A stretch of 64,000 nucleotides of DNA from Brockia lithotrophica (GTDB lineage Bacteria > Bacillota > Bacilli > Thermicanales > DSM-22653). The position numbers and the translations under genes are program-made. A model generated the notes under the pieces. The model had not been told where the DNA came from and did no database searches. It saw only the letters and a program-made list of their open reading frames with translations. Location: positions 6,598-70,597 of the forward strand of contig NZ_RBIJ01000002.1 of NCBI RefSeq assembly GCF_003633725.1. Reading direction: 5' to 3'. Below, one piece after another: positions 23,834 to 34,088 of this stretch; position 1 is the stretch's first letter, and each line of letters opens with the position of its first letter.

Positions 23834-24325
23834 TCATCCCCCGACTGCGCCGCGGACAAGGAGTTCCCCGAGAGAGCGGACGAGGACGACGACAAAGGCG
23901 GAGACGACGCCAAACACGATCACGGGGCCGGCTACCTTGAACATGTTGCTGCCTACACCGAGGACGTACCCTTCGCTCCGGTAGTCGAGGGCGGAAGAAG
24001 CCATCGTATTGGCAAAGCCGGTGACAGGTACAATGGCGCCCGCCCCTCCCCACTGACCGATGCGGTCGTACCACCCGAGACCCGTGAGGAGCACGGCGAA
24101 AAAGATGAGCGTCGCCACGGTGGGGTTGTTCGCCTCTTTGGGGGAGAAGTGAAACACGTGGACGTAGACGTCGGTGACGAGTTGGCCGAAGAGGGAAATC
24201 GCCCCCCCGACGAGAAAGGCGCGCAGGGAGTTCAAAAGAACGGGCCGCGGCGTTTCTCGATCGCGGGCGAGCCTTTGGTAGGCCTCGGGATCGCCGAGGA
24301 CGTCCCGCGAGAGCGGGTGTTCCAC
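23834..24325 (-). CDS. spoVAC: stage V sporulation protein AC
   Basis: A 163-residue membrane protein of the dipicolinic acid channel; in B. subtilis SpoVAC acts as a mechanosensitive channel. After a hydrophilic N-terminus come RAFLVGGAISLFGQLVTDVYV, FFAVLLTGLGWYDRIGQWGGAGAIVPVTGFANTMASSALDYRSEGYVLG and a C-terminal hydrophobic segment, all matching the family. GTG 24325 follows AAAGGAGG. It opens the spoVAC-AD-AE unit. Confidence 0.94.
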   Translation of the reverse strand: MEHPLSRDVLGDPEAYQRLARDRETPRPVLLNSLRAFLVGGAISLFGQLVTDVYVHVFHFSPKEANNPTVATLIFFAVLLTGLGWYDRIGQWGGAGAIVPVTGFANTMASSALDYRSEGYVLGVGSNMFKVAGPVIVFGVVSAFVVVLVRSLGELLVRGAVGG

Positions 24326-24360
24326 ACGAACCCCTCCTTTCGAACCCTTTCGAACGTCCG

Positions 24361-24418
24361 AAACCAGAAAACCGCCGCACGTCGCGCCCTCTTAGATTGG
24401 GCGACCGGTGCGGCGGTC
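24361..24418 (-). terminator. terminator after the rsuA-type gene
   Basis: ACCGCCGCAC (24371-24380) pairs with GTGCGGCGGT (24409-24418), with GTCGC/GCGAC continuing the stem. On the minus strand it is followed by TTTTCTGGTTT. Confidence 0.8.
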
Positions 24419-24427
24419 ATACCGGGG

Positions 24428-25216
24428 TCAAGCGAGGTCGACGAGGGTTCGCAGGTCCTCCTCCTCCGCGGGGGTGAGGAGACGCGCCTCGCCTTCTCGG
24501 AGATCTCCGAGCGCGAGAGGGCCGAAGCGCACGCGGTGAAGGGCGAGAACTTCTTTCCCGCGTGCCCGGAACATGCGCTTCACCTGGTGGTAGCGGCCCT
24601 CCGTGAGGACGACCTCGACGACGCTCTCGGCCGCGGAAGCGGCCTCGATTTCTCGCGCCCAGCGCAGGGCCACGGGGTCTTCGGCGAGGGCCTGCCCCTC
24701 GAGGATCCGCAGCTCGGCCGGACGCGTTCGCGTTCCGTCCTCCAACACCACCCCGCGGGCAAATGCCTCCTGGTCGCGTTCGTCGACGCGGCCGAGTACC
24801 CGCGCGTGGTACACCTTGGGCACCCGCCAGCGCGGCGACGTGAGCCGATGGGCGAGGATCCCATCGTCCGTAAGGAGAAGGAGTCCCGTGGTGTCCACGT
24901 CCAGCCGGCCTACGGGAAAGAGCTCGCGGTAGAGAAATTCTTCGGGGACGAGTTCCAGGACGGTAGGGTAGCGGGCATCCCGCGTCGCGGAAACGTATCC
25001 CTTGGGCTTGTACACGACGAGGGTGAGGGACGGGCGGTACGTCACGGGTTCTCCTTCGACGGCAATCTCGTCTTCCTCGGGGGAGACGCGAAGCCCCGGG
25101 TCCCGGACGACTTCGCCGTTTACCGTAACCGAACCTTCTCGAAGGAGGCGATGGACTTCCTTGCGCGTTCCGTAGCCGGAACGGGCGAGCAGGCGGTCGA
25201 GGCGCATCTCGGACAA
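24428..25216 (-). CDS. RsuA-family rRNA pseudouridine synthase
   Basis: Isomerises one uridine of rRNA, probably 16S rRNA if it follows RsuA. Residues about 4-45 are an S4 RNA-binding domain (MRLDRLLARSGYGTRKEVHRLLREGSVTVNGEVV), followed by the catalytic domain with GRLDVDTTGLLLLTDDG (the Asp nucleophile) and LTEGRYHQVKRMFRARGKEVLALHR. TTG 25216 is chosen because GGGGAGGGGAG precedes it; ATG 25207 three codons later is possible. It follows pgi by 22 bases on the same strand. RluB or RluF type cannot be excluded by eye. Confidence 0.85.
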   Translation of the reverse strand: MSEMRLDRLLARSGYGTRKEVHRLLREGSVTVNGEVVRDPGLRVSPEEDEIAVEGEPVTYRPSLTLVVYKPKGYVSATRDARYPTVLELVPEEFLYRELFPVGRLDVDTTGLLLLTDDGILAHRLTSPRWRVPKVYHARVLGRVDERDQEAFARGVVLEDGTRTRPAELRILEGQALAEDPVALRWAREIEAASAAESVVEVVLTEGRYHQVKRMFRARGKEVLALHRVRFGPLALGDLREGEARLLTPAEEEDLRTLVDLA

Positions 25217-25238
25217 AGCAACTCCCCTCCCCGATCGT

Positions 25239-26552
25239 CTATTCCGCACCTCTGAGGAGCCTTCGGGTGTGGCGCTTGTACGCTTCGACGCCGGGCTGAT
25301 CGAAAGGATTTACGCCGAGGAGGGTGGCGCTTACGGCCACGGCGACTTGGAAAAAGGCAAACGCCTCTCCCAGGGCCTCCGGCGAACGCTCGCGCAGGCG
25401 CAAGTCCACGAGAGGAACGCCCCCTTCCGTGTGGGCGCGCACGACACCCGCAAGCGTCGCCTCGAACACGTCGCGTAAGGTTCGACCGGCGAGGTACCCC
25501 CAGTGGGGATCCTCCGGAGCAAAGGGCAAGACGAGCCGCTCGTCTTCCTCCACGACGAAGAGCGTCTCAAACAGGTGGCGCCTCCCCTCCTGCAGGTACT
25601 GTCCGAGAGAGTGGAGGTCTCGGGTGTACACCGCGGAGGTAGGATAGAGGGCCCGCCCGTCCTTCCCTTCGCTCTCCCCGAAGAGCTGCTTCCACCACTC
25701 GGCAAAGCCCTCGAGCGTCGGGTCGCCGACGGCGAGAACTTCGACGACGTACCCCTTAAGGTACAGGAGGTAGCGGAGGAGCCCGTAGCGCAAGGCGGGG
25801 TTTTCGGCTTCGGGCTTCCTGTAGCGGGTAAACCCTTCGTACGCTCCGGCGAGGAGGCGGCGCGGCGGGATCCCCGCCAACGCCAAGGGGACGAGCCCCA
25901 CGGGGGTGAGCACGGAAAAGCGGCCCCCCACGTCTTTCGGTACGGCAAAGGTGCGGTAGCCCTTGCGCTTTGCACGCTCGCGGAGCACGCCCGCCTCGGG
26001 ATCGGTGATCGCTACGATGCTCCGCGGGCCTCGGAAGAGGGCGCCGGCACGTTCCAAATGATCCTCGAGCCATGCGAAGACAACCGCGGGTTCGAGCGTC
26101 GTTCCCGACTTGGAAACGACGACAAGGGCCACGCGCTTCCCCGCGATTCGTTCTCGGAGCGAGGCGTGGTAAAAGCTCCCGAGGTGGTGGCCGGCAAAGT
26201 ACACTTCCGGACACCCGGGAAAAGAGGCGGCGAACGGAGGGCGCAAAAACTCGAGGACGGCCCGCGTCCCTGCGTACGAACCTCCGATGCCTACGACGAC
26301 CACGACCTCGGCCTCGCGGCAGAGTTCTTCGGCCGTCGACTCGATTTCCGCGAGGAGGTCTTCCGACGTCTCTTCCGGGAGACGAAGCCACCCGAGGCCT
26401 TCTTCTCCAGATTCGGCGCGGCGCAGGAGATCGGCGAGCACCTCCGCCGCCCGGGAAATTCCCCGGGCCTCCTCCGACTCCGCGACGAACGGGTGAACGC
26501 CGGCAAACGACGCACGCAACCGACCTTCGGAGGCGTTGCCTCGACCTTGCAC
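25239..26552 (-). CDS. pgi: glucose-6-phosphate isomerase
   Basis: Interconverts glucose-6-phosphate and fructose-6-phosphate. The 437-residue protein has VVVGIGGSYAGTRAVLEFL, VVSKSGTTLEPAVVF (phosphate-binding SKSGTT loop), VGGRFSVLTPVGLVPLA (isomerase signature) and the C-terminal NPFDQPGVEAYKRHTRRLL with the catalytic Lys. The open frame continues to 26858 over the start of the divergent racemase; GTG 26552 is preferred because GAGGTGA lies just upstream and the length then matches Bacillus Pgi. It is not part of the lower-glycolysis operon at 34-39 kb. Confidence 0.92.
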   Translation of the reverse strand: MQGRGNASEGRLRASFAGVHPFVAESEEARGISRAAEVLADLLRRAESGEEGLGWLRLPEETSEDLLAEIESTAEELCREAEVVVVVGIGGSYAGTRAVLEFLRPPFAASFPGCPEVYFAGHHLGSFYHASLRERIAGKRVALVVVSKSGTTLEPAVVFAWLEDHLERAGALFRGPRSIVAITDPEAGVLRERAKRKGYRTFAVPKDVGGRFSVLTPVGLVPLALAGIPPRRLLAGAYEGFTRYRKPEAENPALRYGLLRYLLYLKGYVVEVLAVGDPTLEGFAEWWKQLFGESEGKDGRALYPTSAVYTRDLHSLGQYLQEGRRHLFETLFVVEEDERLVLPFAPEDPHWGYLAGRTLRDVFEATLAGVVRAHTEGGVPLVDLRLRERSPEALGEAFAFFQVAVAVSATLLGVNPFDQPGVEAYKRHTRRLLRGAE

Positions 26553-26735
26553 GCGTTTCACCTCGTTTGTCCGTCTGTATGAGTTGCGCGACGGCAACCC
26601 CACCAGTACCAGCTTAGCGTATCCCGTCGTCCGAAAGAAGCGGCCAGGGGAGTCCCTTTCGGCCGCTGCGCCGCTTGCACGTGCTCCCGCGGGGAAGTAC
26701 GCTGAAGGCAGCATCGTCTTTGGGGAGGAGTGTAC

Positions 26736-27428
26736 GTGAAGCGGATCGGCCTCATCGGCGGCATGAGCTGGGAGTCGACACTCGTCTACTACCGGGAAAT
26801 CCAAGAAGGCGTGCGCGCGCGTTTGGGGGGACTTCACTCCGCCGACCTCGTCCTTCACTCCCTAGATTTCGCCCCCATCGCTTCCCTCCAACACGCCGGA
26901 GATTGGGAAACCCTCGGGAAGATCCTCGCGAGTTCCGCCGAAATTTTGGAGCGCGCCGGAGCCACCGCCGTTCTTTTGTGCACAAACACAATGCACAAGG
27001 TAGCCCCCGCAATCGAGGCGGTGGTGAGGATCCCCTTGCTCCACATCGCCGACGCCACAGAAGAGAAGATCCGTGAGGCGGGACTTCGGACGGTGGGTCT
27101 TCTGGGAACGCGGTTTACGATGGAGGACGACTTCTACCGCCGACGCCTCGAAGAGCGCTTCGGCCTCGAAGTCCTCGTTCCCGAAAAACCGGACCGCGAC
27201 GAAGTCCACCGCGTGATCTACGAAGAGCTCGTCGTCGGGAAGATAACCCCCGCTTCCAAACAGACCTACCTCGAAATCGTCGACCGCCTCATCGGGCGGG
27301 GGGCGGAGGGCATCATCTTCGGGTGCACGGAAATCGGCCTCCTCCTCTCCGCCGACGATCTTCCCGTCCCCGCCTTCGACACCACGCGCATCCACGCCCA
27401 GGCGGCCGTAGATTGGATCCTCGGCTGA
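26736..27428 (+). CDS. aspartate/glutamate racemase family protein
   Basis: A 230-residue PLP-independent amino-acid racemase. The family start IGLIGGMSWESTLVYYREIQEGV is followed by the two catalytic Cys in VLLCTNTMHKVA and IIFGCTEIGLLL, and the middle segment ADATEEKIREAGLRTVGLLGTRFTM is typical of YgeA/aspartate racemases. D-amino acid supply for peptidoglycan or other use is likely; substrate specificity cannot be read from the sequence. GTG 26736 is chosen over GTG 26730, which overlaps the ribosome site GGGGAGGAG. It is divergent from pgi and 31 bases before the ubiD-type gene. Confidence 0.85.
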   Translation: MKRIGLIGGMSWESTLVYYREIQEGVRARLGGLHSADLVLHSLDFAPIASLQHAGDWETLGKILASSAEILERAGATAVLLCTNTMHKVAPAIEAVVRIPLLHIADATEEKIREAGLRTVGLLGTRFTMEDDFYRRRLEERFGLEVLVPEKPDRDEVHRVIYEELVVGKITPASKQTYLEIVDRLIGRGAEGIIFGCTEIGLLLSADDLPVPAFDTTRIHAQAAVDWILG

Positions 27429-27459
27429 GGCGCACATCCCATTCCGAGGGGGGAAAGGC

Positions 27460-29340
27460 GTGTTCCGCGACCTGCGCGAATACCTCGAAGCCCTGCGACG
27501 GGAAGGCGACCTCGTGGAAGTCGACGTCCCCGTCGATCCCCATTTGGAAATCGCCGAAATCCACCGTCGGGTGATCGCCGAAGGCGGGCCGGCCCTCCTC
27601 TTTCGCCGGCCGAAACACAGCCCTTTCCCTGTGGTGACCAACCTCTTCGGGACGCCGCGAAGGCTCGAACTCGCCTTTGGCGGAAGGCCGGAAACTTTCG
27701 TCCGCGACCTCGTCTCCTTCGTCACGGAACACTTCCCGCCGAGCCTGCGCGACCTCTGGGAAAGGCGCGGCCTGTTGGGAGCGCTTGCGCGCATCGGCAC
27801 GCGCGAGGGAACGAGCGAGCGGGCGCCGGTCACGGAGGTTGTCGACACCGCCTTCGACCTCACGCGCCTTCCCGCCCTTACCTCGTGGCCCATGGACGGC
27901 GGCCCCTTCCTCACCCTTCCCCTCGTGTACACGGAAGATCCCCGCGGGCGCGGCTCGAACCTCGGGATGTACCGCATGCAGATCAAAGGGCCGACGCGCA
28001 CGGGGATGCACTGGCAGATCCACCGCGGGGGCGGCTTCCACTACCACGCGGCGGAGGCGGAAAACCGCCCGCTTCCCGTGTCCGTGTTCCTCGGCGGCCC
28101 GCCCTCCCTCGTCATCGCGGCGATCGCGCCGCTCCCCGAAAACGTCCCCGAACTCCTCCTCGCCTCCCTCCTCATGGGCGACAAGATCCCCGTCGTTCGG
28201 ATCCCGGGCCATCCCCATCCCCTCGTCGCCACGGCGGAATTCGCGCTCCTGGGCGAGGTGCCGCCCCGCGTGCGGGAACCCGAGGGGCCTTTCGGCGACC
28301 ACTACGGGTACTACTCCCTCGTCCACGACTTCCCCGTCTTCGACGTGCGCCTCGTCGCCCACCGAAAGGACGCCCTATTCCCTGCGACCGTCGTCGGAAA
28401 ACCGCGGCAAGAAGACTACTACATCGGCGAATACCTCCAACGTCTCCTCGCCCCCGTCTTCCCCCTCGTCATGCCCGGCGTGCGTTCCCTCTGGAGCTAC
28501 GGCGAGGCGGGCTTCCATCCCGTGGCGGCGGCCGTGCTGCGCGAATCCTACCCCCGGGAAGCGTTCGCCCACGCCTTGCGCATCCTCGGAGAGGGACAGC
28601 TCACGCTCACGAAGTTCCTCCTCGCCACGGACGCCGACGTCGACGTACGGGACTTTCGCGCCGTCCTCACCACCGTGCTCGCACGCTTTGCACCCGAACG
28701 GGATCTCTACGTCTTTGCCGAGACGGCCATGGACACCCTCGACTACACGGGGCGGAAGTTGAACCACGGGAGCAAGGCGGTCCTCCTCGGCGTAGGTGAG
28801 CCCCGGCGAAAGCTCGGAGAGGTCCCCCCCACGTCCCTCCTCCGGCGACTCCCGCGCGGTGTGGAGGACACGTACGCCTTCGTCCCGGGAACGCTCGTCG
28901 TCCACGGCCCGGAATTCGTGGAGGATCCCTCCTTCCCCCAAGCCCTTCTCGAGGCGCTCGCCGAACCTCGCGATGTCGGGGAAGGTCTGCCCTCTGCGGT
29001 CGGCGACGTAGCTCAGGCATCGCCCCCGAGCAGCGGAACCACAGGGGGAGACGCCGCGAAGGACGAATCGGCCGAAGCGTGGCCCCTCGTCGTCCTCGTA
29101 GATCGGAAATCCGGAGACCTCCGCGACCCCCGCCTCTTCCTGTGGACGGTCTTCACCCGTTTCGATCCCGCCCACGACCTGTACGCGCGGTTTACCGTGC
29201 GCAACCACCGACCGGCCTACCGTCTTCCCCTCGTCGTCGACGCCCGCATGAAGCCCTTCTATCCCCCGGAAGTCGAGCCGGATCCGGAGACGGTGCGCCT
29301 CGTAGACCGCCGCTGGCGCGAGTACTTCCCCAAAGGTTGA
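27460..29340 (+). CDS. UbiD-family decarboxylase
   Basis: A prenylated-FMN-dependent (de)carboxylase of 626 residues. The UbiD core is clear: RDLREYLEALRREGDLVEV, ALLFRRP, NLGMYRMQIKGPTRTGMHWQIHRGGG (metal and prenyl-FMN site), EPEGPFGDHYGYYS (the E-x-P-F-G-D/E-x-x-G-Y-Y motif) and LTLTKFLLATDADVDVRD. It is longer than the usual 480-500 residues; the extra length is a Gly/Ser/Ala-rich insertion near residue 510-540. The role could be aromatic-acid decarboxylation in quinone synthesis (as in the futalosine route) or another substrate. The UbiX flavin prenyltransferase is not in the window. GTG start with GAGGGGGG upstream. Confidence 0.85.
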   Translation: MFRDLREYLEALRREGDLVEVDVPVDPHLEIAEIHRRVIAEGGPALLFRRPKHSPFPVVTNLFGTPRRLELAFGGRPETFVRDLVSFVTEHFPPSLRDLWERRGLLGALARIGTREGTSERAPVTEVVDTAFDLTRLPALTSWPMDGGPFLTLPLVYTEDPRGRGSNLGMYRMQIKGPTRTGMHWQIHRGGGFHYHAAEAENRPLPVSVFLGGPPSLVIAAIAPLPENVPELLLASLLMGDKIPVVRIPGHPHPLVATAEFALLGEVPPRVREPEGPFGDHYGYYSLVHDFPVFDVRLVAHRKDALFPATVVGKPRQEDYYIGEYLQRLLAPVFPLVMPGVRSLWSYGEAGFHPVAAAVLRESYPREAFAHALRILGEGQLTLTKFLLATDADVDVRDFRAVLTTVLARFAPERDLYVFAETAMDTLDYTGRKLNHGSKAVLLGVGEPRRKLGEVPPTSLLRRLPRGVEDTYAFVPGTLVVHGPEFVEDPSFPQALLEALAEPRDVGEGLPSAVGDVAQASPPSSGTTGGDAAKDESAEAWPLVVLVDRKSGDLRDPRLFLWTVFTRFDPAHDLYARFTVRNHRPAYRLPLVVDARMKPFYPPEVEPDPETVRLVDRRWREYFPKG

Positions 29341-29355
29341 TTCGATACAAAAGGC

Positions 29356-29389
29356 AAACCCCCGAAGGCCGCAAGGCTTTCGGGGGTTT
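29356..29389. terminator. bidirectional terminator ubiD-type gene / smpB
   Basis: AAACCCCCGAAGGCC-GCAA-GGCTTTCGGGGGTTT forms a long stem with one mismatch between convergent genes. Confidence 0.9.
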
Positions 29390-29849
29390 ATCGGTTCTTC
29401 GCCTTGAGAGTGCGCTCGATTTCGCGGCGAACCGCGCGTTCGCGCAACGCCTCACGCTTGTCGTGCAGCTTCTTCCCCTTTGCCAGGCCGATCTCCATTT
29501 TGATCCACCTCCCCTTGGCGTAGAGGGAAAGGGGGACGATCGTGTACCCCTCTGTCTGCACCTTGCCCATGAGGCGTTCGATTTCGCGGCGGTGCATGAG
29601 GAGCTTTCGCGTGCGCGTCGGATCGGGAACGAAGGCCGTCGCCTTTTCGTACGGACTAATGTGCATTCCCACCACGTACGCCTCGCCATCGCGGATGCGC
29701 ACGTAGCTGTCGCGCAGGTTTACCCGCCCTTGACGCACCGCCTTGACTTCGGAGCCGAGGAGGGAAATCCCCGCCTCGTAGCGCTCCTCGATGTGGTAGT
29801 CGTGAAAGGCCTTGCGGTTTTCCGCAAACACGCGCCGTTCCCCTCCCAC
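29388..29849 (-). CDS. smpB: SsrA-binding protein
   Basis: Binds tmRNA and carries it to stalled ribosomes for trans-translation. The 153-residue protein shows NRKAFHDYHIEERYEAGISLLGSEVKAVRQGRVNLRDSYV, HISPYEKATAF and KGRWIKMEIGLAKGKKLHDKREALRERAVRREIER, the basic tail that enters the decoding site. GTG 29849 is chosen since GGGAGG lies eight bases before it; the in-frame GTG at 29858 overlaps that ribosome site. It is the last gene of the gap...rnr-smpB unit. The tmRNA gene is not in the window. Confidence 0.95.
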   Translation of the reverse strand: MGGERRVFAENRKAFHDYHIEERYEAGISLLGSEVKAVRQGRVNLRDSYVRIRDGEAYVVGMHISPYEKATAFVPDPTRTRKLLMHRREIERLMGKVQTEGYTIVPLSLYAKGRWIKMEIGLAKGKKLHDKREALRERAVRREIERTLKAKNR

Positions 29850-29912
29850 GTCCCTCACCTCCCGAAACGTCCCGTAGGCCCAAGCGCGGCCGCACGAAAG
29901 ACCAAACCCGAC

Positions 29913-32303
29913 TCATCTCCGGCGCTTCTTGCGCTTTTGGCCGCCCTTCCCGCGCTTGCGCTCGGAAGCCTTCCTTCCCTGCGGCGCGGCATCTGTGGCG
30001 AGGTATGCGTCCCGTTCCCGGGCCGCCTTCGGCGTAAAGCTCCGCCGTGCGCCGTCGTACCCGGCCTTCTCGTGGATCCGACCCGGGGAAGCGTCGTCGG
30101 GACGGATCACCTTGACGCGGCGCTTCGCCTGCCCCAAGGGGCGGTCGGGGAGCTCCTCTTCCGCCAAGGCGAAGTCGATCGTCCGTTCCTCGAGATGAAC
30201 CCCGACGCACGTCACGCGAATGGGATCGCCGATGCGGTACACCTTGCCCGTGTGCTCGCCGACGAGGATCATTTCCTTTTCGTGGAAGACGTAGTAGTCG
30301 TCGGTCATGTAGCTCAGGTGGACGAGCCCCTCGATCGTATTCGGCAGACGGACGAAGAGGCCGAAGGACGTCACGCCTCTCACGACGCCGTCAAACGTCT
30401 CCCCGACGTGCGCCTGCATGTACTCTGCCTTCTTGTACGCCTCCGTCTCCCACTCCGCCTCCATCGCCACGCGCTCGCGCGTGGACGTGTGCTTGGCCGC
30501 CTCGTCGAGCCACTCGGCCAGGCGTTCCCGCTCGGCGGCGTCGGGAATCCGGCCCTGGAAGGCGTAGCGGCGGAGCAAGCGGTGGACGATGAGGTCGGGG
30601 TAGCGGCGGATGGGCGCCGTAAAGTGCGTGTAGTGCGTCGCCGCAAGGCCAAAGTGCCCGAGGTTTTCCGCGGCGTACCGCGCGCGCTGCATGCTCCGGA
30701 GGAGGAGCGTGGAGATGACCATTTCCTCCGGCTCCCCTCGCGCCTTCTCGAGGACGGCTTGAAGCTGCTTCGGCGTGACCCCGCCGGGACGGACGCGCAC
30801 GACGTAGCCGAGGTTGGCGAGAAATTCGAAGAACCCCCGCATTTTGTCCGGGTCCGGAGGTTCGTGCACGCGGTAGAGGAACGGCAGGTCCAACGCCTCG
30901 GCCCACTCCGCAACCGCCTCGTTGGCCGCGAGCATGAAGTCCTCGATCATCCGCTCCCCCTCGCCGCGCTCGCGGCGGTGAACGTCAATCGGCTTTCCGT
31001 CGTCGCCCAAAATGATGCGCGCCTCGTCGAGATCGAAGTCGATCGCCCCGCGCGCCTCGCGCCGTGCGCGAATCTTTCGCGCAAGTTCGGCCATGGCGAA
31101 CAGATTTTCGCGGAAGCGCTCGTACACCTCGCGCGAGGTGAAGGCGTCTTCCGCCTCTTGTCCAGAAAGCAGGCGGTTCACGGAGGTGTACGTCATCCGC
31201 GCACGCGAGCGGATCACGCTCGGGAAGAACTCGTAGCGTATGCGGCGCCCCTCCGCATCGAAATCCAGAAGTACGCTGATCGCGAGCCGGTCTTCCCCCG
31301 GGTTGAGGCTGGCAATCCCGTTGGAGAGCGTGTGGGGGAGCATGGGGATCACGCGGTCGACGAGGTACACGCTCGTGCCGCGGAGGTACGCTTCGCGGTC
31401 GAGCGCCGTCCCCTCGCGGACGTAGGCGCTCACGTCCGCGATGTGTACGCCGAGGCGCCATCCGCCTTGGGGGAGGGGTTCGATGTGCACGGCATCGTCG
31501 AAGTCCTTGGCGTCTTCGCCGTCGATCGTGAACACGTCCACGTCGCGAAGGTCCCTCCGGCCCGCCAAATCCTCCTCGCGCACGCGGTCGGGCAGTCGGG
31601 CAGCCTCCTCGAGGACGTCTTCGGGAAACGCTTCCGGAAGCTCGTACTTCCGCACGATGGACAGGATGTCCACGCCCGGGTCGTCTTTGTGTCCGAGGAT
31701 TTCCACGACGCGCCCGACGGCGGGACGCCGGTCGTCCGGGTATTCGAGGATCTCGACAACCACCTTGTGGCCGGGGACGGCACCGCGGCGCTCCCGCGGT
31801 GCGACCGTGATGGACCCCGGGATGCGGAGGTCGTCCGGGACGACGTAACCGAGGTGCGCCTCTTCTTCGTAAGTCCCTACGACGCGGCGGAAGGCGCGGC
31901 GCAAGATCCGCACGACCTCCCCCTCTACCTTACGGCCGTTTCCGCCGGTCCCCGATTTGCGCACGAGCACCACGTCTCCCGGCCACGCACCGTGAAGGTT
32001 CGCCGCCGGGACGTACACGTCCGGCTCGCCTTCGCGATCGGGGAGGAGGAAGGCGTAGCCTCGGGAGTGCACTTCGAGCGTCCCACGTACGAGGTTCATC
32101 TGTTCCGGAAGGCCGTAGCGCCGAGAACGGGTGCGTACGATCTCCCCTTCCTCCACGAGGCGGGAAAGGACCTCCCGAACGCTCGCCTCCGAAATCCCCT
32201 GTGCGGCCAAGAGCCCGACGAGTTCCGAGGAAGACAGCGGGCGAGCAGCTTGTCGAACGGCTTCCAAAACGGCCTGCGCCACCGGATCTTCAGACAAAAC
32301 CAC
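29913..32303 (-). CDS. rnr: ribonuclease R
   Basis: A processive 3'-5' exoribonuclease that degrades structured RNA and, with SmpB and tmRNA, defective mRNA. In order: a winged helix (about 5-65), cold-shock-type OB domains (GTLEVHSRGYAFLLP; DVYVPAANLHGAWPGDVVLV), the RNB catalytic domain with TIDGEDAKDFDDAVH (Mg-binding Asp cluster), and the S1 domain FDGVVRGVTSFGLFVRLPNTIEGLVHLSYM. It ends in a lysine/arginine-rich tail (RKKRRR-type), common in RNase R. Length of 796 residues is normal. The GTG start follows GAGGAGGTGA. It lies between secG and smpB, as in many Firmicutes. Confidence 0.95.
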   Translation of the reverse strand: MVLSEDPVAQAVLEAVRQAARPLSSSELVGLLAAQGISEASVREVLSRLVEEGEIVRTRSRRYGLPEQMNLVRGTLEVHSRGYAFLLPDREGEPDVYVPAANLHGAWPGDVVLVRKSGTGGNGRKVEGEVVRILRRAFRRVVGTYEEEAHLGYVVPDDLRIPGSITVAPRERRGAVPGHKVVVEILEYPDDRRPAVGRVVEILGHKDDPGVDILSIVRKYELPEAFPEDVLEEAARLPDRVREEDLAGRRDLRDVDVFTIDGEDAKDFDDAVHIEPLPQGGWRLGVHIADVSAYVREGTALDREAYLRGTSVYLVDRVIPMLPHTLSNGIASLNPGEDRLAISVLLDFDAEGRRIRYEFFPSVIRSRARMTYTSVNRLLSGQEAEDAFTSREVYERFRENLFAMAELARKIRARREARGAIDFDLDEARIILGDDGKPIDVHRRERGEGERMIEDFMLAANEAVAEWAEALDLPFLYRVHEPPDPDKMRGFFEFLANLGYVVRVRPGGVTPKQLQAVLEKARGEPEEMVISTLLLRSMQRARYAAENLGHFGLAATHYTHFTAPIRRYPDLIVHRLLRRYAFQGRIPDAAERERLAEWLDEAAKHTSTRERVAMEAEWETEAYKKAEYMQAHVGETFDGVVRGVTSFGLFVRLPNTIEGLVHLSYMTDDYYVFHEKEMILVGEHTGKVYRIGDPIRVTCVGVHLEERTIDFALAEEELPDRPLGQAKRRVKVIRPDDASPGRIHEKAGYDGARRSFTPKAARERDAYLATDAAPQGRKASERKRGKGGQKRKKRRR

Positions 32304-32360
32304 CGAAATTCACCTCCTCGTTCGGTGTTCAGGATTCCCCAAGCCGCAAAATCCGATCTT

Positions 32361-32398
32361 AGAAAAACGAACGGGCGAGCCGCCCGGGGCCCGCCCGC
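32361..32398 (-). terminator. hairpin between secG and rnr
   Basis: On the minus strand CGGGCG and CGCCCG close a G+C-rich hairpin followed by TTCGTTTTT. It is probably a leaky terminator that sets the secG:rnr transcript ratio. Confidence 0.6.
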
Positions 32399-32410
32399 TT
32401 TCCTGCGATC

Positions 32411-32644
32411 TCAGCGCAAGAAGTACGCGAGGACGAACGCGAGCACCATAAAGGCTACCGCAAGCCAGCGCGTGGCTCGGGCCAACGTCCCTTCGAGACC
32501 GCGCGCCTTTTGGCGGCCGAAAAGGTGCTCCGCGCCCCCTGTGATCGCACCGCTCAACCCCGCGCTTCGCCCCGGTTGGAGCAAAATCGTCGCAATCAGG
32601 GCGAGGCTGACGAGCACGAGCAAGACCACGAGCGCCGTCTTCAC
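32411..32644 (-). CDS. secG: preprotein translocase subunit SecG
   Basis: A 77-residue auxiliary subunit of the SecYEG channel. Two membrane segments (about 3-22 and 58-76) flank the family loop LLQPGRSAGLSGAITGGAEHLFGRQKARG. The start GTG follows GGAGGGAGG. Its place between eno and rnr is the normal Firmicute arrangement. Confidence 0.93.
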   Translation of the reverse strand: MKTALVVLLVLVSLALIATILLQPGRSAGLSGAITGGAEHLFGRQKARGLEGTLARATRWLAVAFMVLAFVLAYFLR

Positions 32645-32714
32645 CGCCGATCCTCCCTCCGCTCACGTACGCAACACCCGCCGTCGGAAAAGGCCGAACC
32701 CAAACGTACGGTTT

Positions 32715-32743
32715 ATTATATCACGCGGACAAAGATCCCTCAA
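32715..32743 (-). promoter_or_regulatory. internal promoter for secG-rnr-smpB
   Basis: On the minus strand TTGAGG (32743-32738) and TATAAT (32720-32715) are spaced by 17 bases in the 113-base gap between eno and secG. It would uncouple export and RNA decay genes from glycolysis. Confidence 0.7.
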
Positions 32744-32757
32744 CAAGGGTGAGAAAT

Positions 32758-34050
<1,293 letters not shown>

Positions 34051-34088
34051 TCAGGCTGGCAATCTCTCAACAGCTTGCGGGCGACGCC

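Noticed and set aside
26553-26858. N-terminal extension of pgi by about 100 residues
   Set aside because: It would overlap the start of the divergent racemase gene, has no match to the family, and a good ribosome site stands at the shorter start.
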